Assembly (NCBI GenBank): GCA_023381945.1
Contig: JAMCQY010000053.1
Coordinates: 1-7,695 of the forward strand
Length of the DNA: 7,695 nt
DNA from: Deltaproteobacteria bacterium
GTDB lineage: Bacteria > Desulfobacterota > Desulfobaccia > Desulfobaccales > 0-14-0-80-60-11
Direction of reading: 5' to 3'
Program-made: the position numbers and the translations under genes
The notes under the pieces: model-generated
Databases searched by the model: none
Seen by the model: only the letters and a program-made list of their open reading frames with translations
Told to the model about the DNA's origin: nothing
Shown here: positions 5,948 through 7,695 of the stretch, one piece after another
How positions within the stretch are numbered: the first letter of the stretch is position 1
How the letters are laid out: each line of letters opens with the position of its first letter

Positions 5948-6534
5948 CCTTTCGTCGGCCTGGATTTAAAACTCGACAACCACTTATAGAATCCGGCTTC
6001 CCCTTTCTTTTCAGGATTCTCTCGATCTAATTCCCAACTCAATGGATTATTAATAATGTATTCTCGAATTTTGTTTAATGATGTCTCATCTCTAATAACG
6101 TGCTCGTAAAAATTCCGCTGCCAAACCGGTGCACATGGTGTGCCATTAACTGCATTGATTCGTCGGGCAGCAGCGAATTTAAATGCGCCTATGATGGCTG
6201 GAAGCGATTTTGCCACGGGTCGGCCGAATCCTTGAATTATTGGGGCACGGCGTGTTGTGCCCTCATTCTCCATTTCAATGATAATGACGCCATGAAAATG
6301 ATTGGGCATTACAACAAATTCATCCAGCTTGACAGACGGTCTGATCTGTGCAGTCTTAAGCCATTCTTCTATCACAATTTGACCGGCCCCAGATAATCTG
6401 ACTTCGCCATGATGGATCGATCCAAACAGACACCTTCTTTCTATGGCGCAAATGGTCACAAAATAGGCGTTAGATTGGGAATAATCAAACCCGGATAATC
6501 TTATCGATCGGCGGTGGAGACTATCTGGATTCAT
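5944..6534 (-). CDS. REP-associated tyrosine transposase (RAYT, Y1_Tnp/TnpA_REP family)
   Basis: This intact 196-aa protein is a single-strand HUH-type nuclease that recognises and cuts REP hairpins. It starts with the family pattern RRSIRLSGFDYSQSNAYFVT, has the metal-binding HUH motif in VVMPNHFHGVIII (H79-F-H81), and has the putative nucleophile Y143 in RNFYEHVIRDETSLNKIREY, followed by INNPLSWELDRENP (161-174). I chose ATG at 6534, preceded by a modest AGGG. A GTG at 6570 would add 12 residues translated from the upstream REP and is unlikely. The stop codon lies inside a REP (5921-5947), and two more REPs lie upstream at 6560 and 6616. Residues 92-98 (GTTRRAP) are encoded by an embedded REP-like palindrome. 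Codon use is more AT-rich than in the neighbouring RACo-like gene, which fits separate ancestry. Such genes are usually domesticated singletons or low-copy elements. Confidence 0.95.
   Translation of the reverse strand: MNPDSLHRRSIRLSGFDYSQSNAYFVTICAIERRCLFGSIHHGEVRLSGAGQIVIEEWLKTAQIRPSVKLDEFVVMPNHFHGVIIIEMENEGTTRRAPIIQGFGRPVAKSLPAIIGAFKFAAARRINAVNGTPCAPVWQRNFYEHVIRDETSLNKIREYIINNPLSWELDRENPEKKGEAGFYKWLSSFKSRPTKG
6242..6262. repeat. REP-like palindrome embedded in the RAYT coding sequence
   Basis: GGGCACGGC (6243-6251) followed by GTTGTGCCC (6254-6262) forms a stem with two G-T wobble positions. Reverse-complemented, it matches the REP at 6560-6583 over about 21 bases with only two differences. 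In frame it encodes GTTRRAP of the transposase. Confidence 0.7.
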
Positions 6535-6559
6535 TGATTGATCGCCCTGGACTTGAGAA

Positions 6560-6583
6560 GGGCACGGCACGCCGTGCCCCTAC
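6560..6583. repeat. REP palindrome immediately upstream of the RAYT gene
   Basis: GGGCACGGC (6560-6568), centre AC, GCCGTGCCC (6571-6579) is a perfect 9-bp stem followed by CTAC (6580-6583), which is GTAG on the minus strand. It lies 25 bp upstream of the chosen RAYT start codon and is the reference copy for the embedded palindrome at 6242-6262. Confidence 0.85.
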
Positions 6584-6615
6584 GGTCATGATTTCGTGGG
6601 TTTTGAAACGTTATC

Positions 6616-6640
6616 GTAGGGGCATGGCGTGCCATGCCCT
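6616..6640. repeat. Second REP palindrome, between the RAYT and flavoprotein genes
   Basis: GTAG (6616-6619) precedes a perfect 9-bp stem GGGCATGGC (6620-6628), centre GT, GCCATGCCC (6631-6639). With the REP at 6560 it makes a tail-to-tail pair of opposite GTAG orientation. It lies 15 bp after the stop codon of the flavoprotein gene and may help end or stabilise that transcript. Its stem carries compensating changes (CATG in place of CACGG-type bases), so the palindrome itself is preserved. Confidence 0.85.
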
Positions 6641-6655
6641 AAGCGTTCTATGTTT

Positions 6656-7222
6656 CTACCCCAACTTCTTCATCAGGAACGCCATATTCTGCGCCAGGTC
6701 CTGCATGGTCTTGATGCCCTCGGCGTCGCCGGCTGCGTCGCCGGGTTTCAGGCCGTAGGCGATGGGCCAATAGGTGGCCCCGGGAACATACATTCCCATG
6801 ATTACAAAGAAAAATTGCAGCTGGGCATAGGTGAAATTGACCCCGGCCCGCCGGGCCACCACTACGGGACTGCCCACCTTGCGGTAAAAGGGGTTGTCGC
6901 CCTGGCGGGCCACATAGCCGGCCCGGTCCAGCAGGGCCATGAGATTGGGGGTAGCCGAGCCGAAATAGACCGGCGAGCCCACCAGCAAGCCGTCGGCCGC
7001 GGCCATGGCCTGATAAACCGGCATAAAATCATCTTCCTGGGCGCAGCGGTTCTTCTCCTTGGCGCATTGCAGGCAGGCCCGGCAGGGCAGGATCTGCTTG
7101 TCATGCAAGGAGATATACTCCGTCTCCAACCCTTGCTCCGCCAGCGTCTTTAAGGCCTCCTGGAGCAGCAACCGGGTGTTCCCCTGGGGCCGCGGTGAGC
7201 CGCAAATGGCCAGTACCTTCAA
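6656..7222 (-). CDS. Isf-like iron-sulfur flavoprotein (NADPH-dependent FMN reductase fold)
   Basis: This 188-aa protein has a flavodoxin-like fold that binds FMN. The N-terminal loop GSPRPQGNT (8-16) contacts the FMN phosphate, and the LLVGSPVYFGSATPNLMALLDR segment (about 79-100) is the second FMN loop typical of this family. The compact cysteine motif C47-X2-C50-X2-C53-X6-C60 matches that of archaeal and bacterial iron-sulfur flavoprotein (Isf), where it binds a [4Fe-4S] cluster and passes electrons between ferredoxin-like donors and FMN. The role is probably in anaerobic electron transfer or in oxygen and peroxide detoxification; the substrate is not readable. The start is TTG at 7222, chosen because a perfect AAGGAGG (7230-7236) sits 7 nt upstream. 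The gene is transcribed alone, with a REP just after its stop. Members lacking the cluster are simple FMN reductases; here all four cysteines are present. Confidence 0.9.
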   Translation of the reverse strand: MKVLAICGSPRPQGNTRLLLQEALKTLAEQGLETEYISLHDKQILPCRACLQCAKEKNRCAQEDDFMPVYQAMAAADGLLVGSPVYFGSATPNLMALLDRAGYVARQGDNPFYRKVGSPVVVARRAGVNFTYAQLQFFFVIMGMYVPGATYWPIAYGLKPGDAAGDAEGIKTMQDLAQNMAFLMKKLG

Positions 7223-7270
7223 GGTAATTCCTCCTTATCTCGGGTATTGATCTAAACTATCACAAAATTA

Positions 7271-7290
7271 AACACAGATGAACGCAGATG
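7271..7290 (+). repeat. Two-unit tandem 10-bp repeat
   Basis: AACACAGATG (7271-7280) is followed directly by AACGCAGATG (7281-7290), with nine of ten bases identical. It lies about 50 bp upstream of the flavoprotein start codon. CACAGATG-type repeats are common in environmental bacterial genomes; that statement is from general knowledge. Confidence 0.6.
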
Positions 7291-7312
7291 ATACCGAAGC
7301 ACGGCAGTTGAA

Positions 7313-7336
7313 GGGGCAGGCCTCGGCGCCTGCCCG
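7313..7336. repeat. REP-like GC-rich palindrome
   Basis: GGGCAGGC (7314-7321) and GCCTGCCC (7328-7335) are perfect inverted arms around a 6-bp centre. Its size and G-rich stem resemble the REPs around the RAYT gene, but there is no GTAG box, so it is either a diverged REP or an independent hairpin. Confidence 0.6.
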
Positions 7337-7424
7337 TAATGTTCTTGATTAATTAAATGGCCGGCACATAGGCCCAACCCGCCATTATTTAGTGTAGCGT
7401 TTCACAAATACGTATGTACTAAAT

Positions 7425-7445
7425 CAAGCTAAAAACCAAGCTAAA
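7425..7445 (+). repeat. Short direct repeat CAAGCTAAA
   Basis: CAAGCTAAA occurs at 7425-7433 and 7437-7445, twelve bases apart, about one helical turn. Direct repeats on one face of the helix can be binding sites, but nothing else here supports that. Confidence 0.3.
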
Positions 7446-7456
7446 CTTGTATTAAG

Positions 7457-7538
7457 GTCCCCCTTTGAAAAAGAGGGATTTAGGGGGATTTCAGGGTGTT
7501 AATTAAAATCCCCCCTGCCCCCCTTTTTCAAAGGGGGG
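7457..7538. repeat. Paired C-rich hairpin repeat, copy B (order reversed relative to copy A)
   Basis: The unit at 7457-7491 matches 87-121 at all but one base. The unit at 7505-7538 matches 29-63 except for a two-base difference (AT replaced by G). Each folds alone: CCCCCTTT (7459-7466) with AAAGAGGG (7470-7477), and CCCCCCTTT (7518-7526) with AAAGGGGGG (7530-7538). In copy A the G-rich tails face outward; here they face inward. It lies in a gene-free stretch upstream of a promoter. Confidence 0.85.
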
Positions 7539-7604
7539 TTAAATGTCATGGCAATTATGAAGCATCACCTTAGATAAATCGTCGTTCATCGGCTGCAAAA
7601 CCCC

Positions 7605-7633
7605 TTGACAGCCCCAAACAAATGTCTTATTAA
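7605..7633 (+). promoter_or_regulatory. Sigma70-like promoter reading out of the window
   Basis: A consensus -35 box TTGACA (7605-7610) and a -10 box TATTAA (7628-7633) are separated by exactly 17 bp. Transcription would start near 7640 and run past the window end. It is the best-matching promoter in the window. Confidence 0.55.
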
Positions 7634-7634
7634 A

Positions 7635-7648
7635 TGAGTGAACGCTCA
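7635..7648. promoter_or_regulatory. TetR-like operator overlapping the promoter start site
   Basis: TGAGTG-AA-CGCTCA is an inverted repeat with five of six bases paired, and GTGA-N4-TCAC lies within it. It has the TGARYGAACG-type form seen at operators of many TetR-family regulators and sits exactly where transcription should begin, so binding would block RNA polymerase. The regulator is not in the window; autoregulation by the next gene is an inference. Confidence 0.4.
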
Positions 7649-7662
7649 CATTGATATTGTCT

Positions 7663-7695
7663 ATGGCTCGCAACGTGCTCGTAAAAATTCCGCTG
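7663..7695 (+). CDS. Possible start of a plus-strand gene, cut by the window end
   Basis: An ATG at 7663 opens a frame reading MARNVLVKIPL up to the edge. It lies about 23 nt after the predicted start of transcription. MARN is a common opening of TetR-family regulators, and the operator upstream would suit an autoregulated regulator. However, no ribosome binding site is visible, and bases from 7672 onward are identical to part of the RAYT gene read backwards, so the frame after the first three codons may not be the native one. Confidence 0.2.
   Translation, partial: MARNVLVKIPL
7672..7695. repeat. 24-bp exact copy of an internal RAYT segment at the window end
   Basis: These final 24 bases are identical, in the same orientation, to 6097-6120, which encode RAYT residues 139-146 around putative catalytic Y143. 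The sequence to the left is unrelated. The match runs to the last base, so its true length is unknown. Confidence 0.85.

Noticed and set aside
6535..6570. GTG start at 6570 giving a longer RAYT
   Set aside because: The extra 12 residues would be translated from the flanking REP, and the ATG at 6534 begins the family-typical N-terminus.
6534..6758. Plus-strand frame reading KGTARRAPT across the two REPs
   Set aside because: It only translates the palindromes and antisense flavoprotein sequence. It is useful solely for showing that the RAYT RRAP segment resembles a translated REP.

Overview
The window looks like chromosomal DNA of an anaerobic, GC-moderate bacterium, probably a deltaproteobacterial or Desulfobacterota-type lineage from an environmental genome. 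This is inferred from a RACo-type corrinoid-protein activator, an Isf-like iron-sulfur flavoprotein, and intergenic spaces crowded with GTAG/REP-like palindromes and C-rich hairpins. There is no rRNA, tRNA or other taxonomic marker, so the placement is tentative.

Layout. At 1-200 there is a paired C-rich hairpin repeat and short repeats. At 201-2279 (minus strand) three genes run in one direction: a 207-aa protein of unknown function, a two-membrane-segment SPFH/prohibitin protein, and an exported thioredoxin-like protein whose start codon overlaps the prohibitin stop. At 2280-2705 is a gene-free stretch holding an inverted-repeat-bounded element with a pair of REP palindromes, then a strong hairpin plus T-tract that serves no visible gene. 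At 2706-2924 (minus) is a small protein of unknown function. At 3049-3705 (minus) is an endonuclease III-family DNA glycosylase. It is divergent from a full-length 644-aa RACo-like protein at 3972-5906 (plus), with a 266-bp shared upstream region between them. At 5944-6534 (minus) is an intact REP-associated tyrosine transposase (RAYT) bracketed by REP palindromes. At 6656-7222 (minus) is an Isf-like flavoprotein. At 7223-7695 there is no complete gene: it holds short repeats, a second C-rich hairpin pair, a good sigma70-like promoter with a TetR-like operator on the plus strand, and a final 24 bases that exactly repeat part of the RAYT gene.

Functional reading. The SPFH and thioredoxin genes are probably translated as a coupled pair acting at and outside the cytoplasmic membrane. 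The RACo-like protein would use ATP and a [2Fe-2S] cluster to return inactive Co(II) corrinoid proteins to Co(I), as needed in methyl transfer or Wood-Ljungdahl metabolism, but no corrinoid protein or methyltransferase lies in the window. The most distinctive part is the RAYT locus. It has palindromes on both sides, its stop codon lies inside one of them, and a REP-like palindrome is also encoded in frame within the transposase. The end of the window repeats a segment spanning its putative catalytic tyrosine. I see no CRISPR array, defence system or other clearly new multi-gene system.
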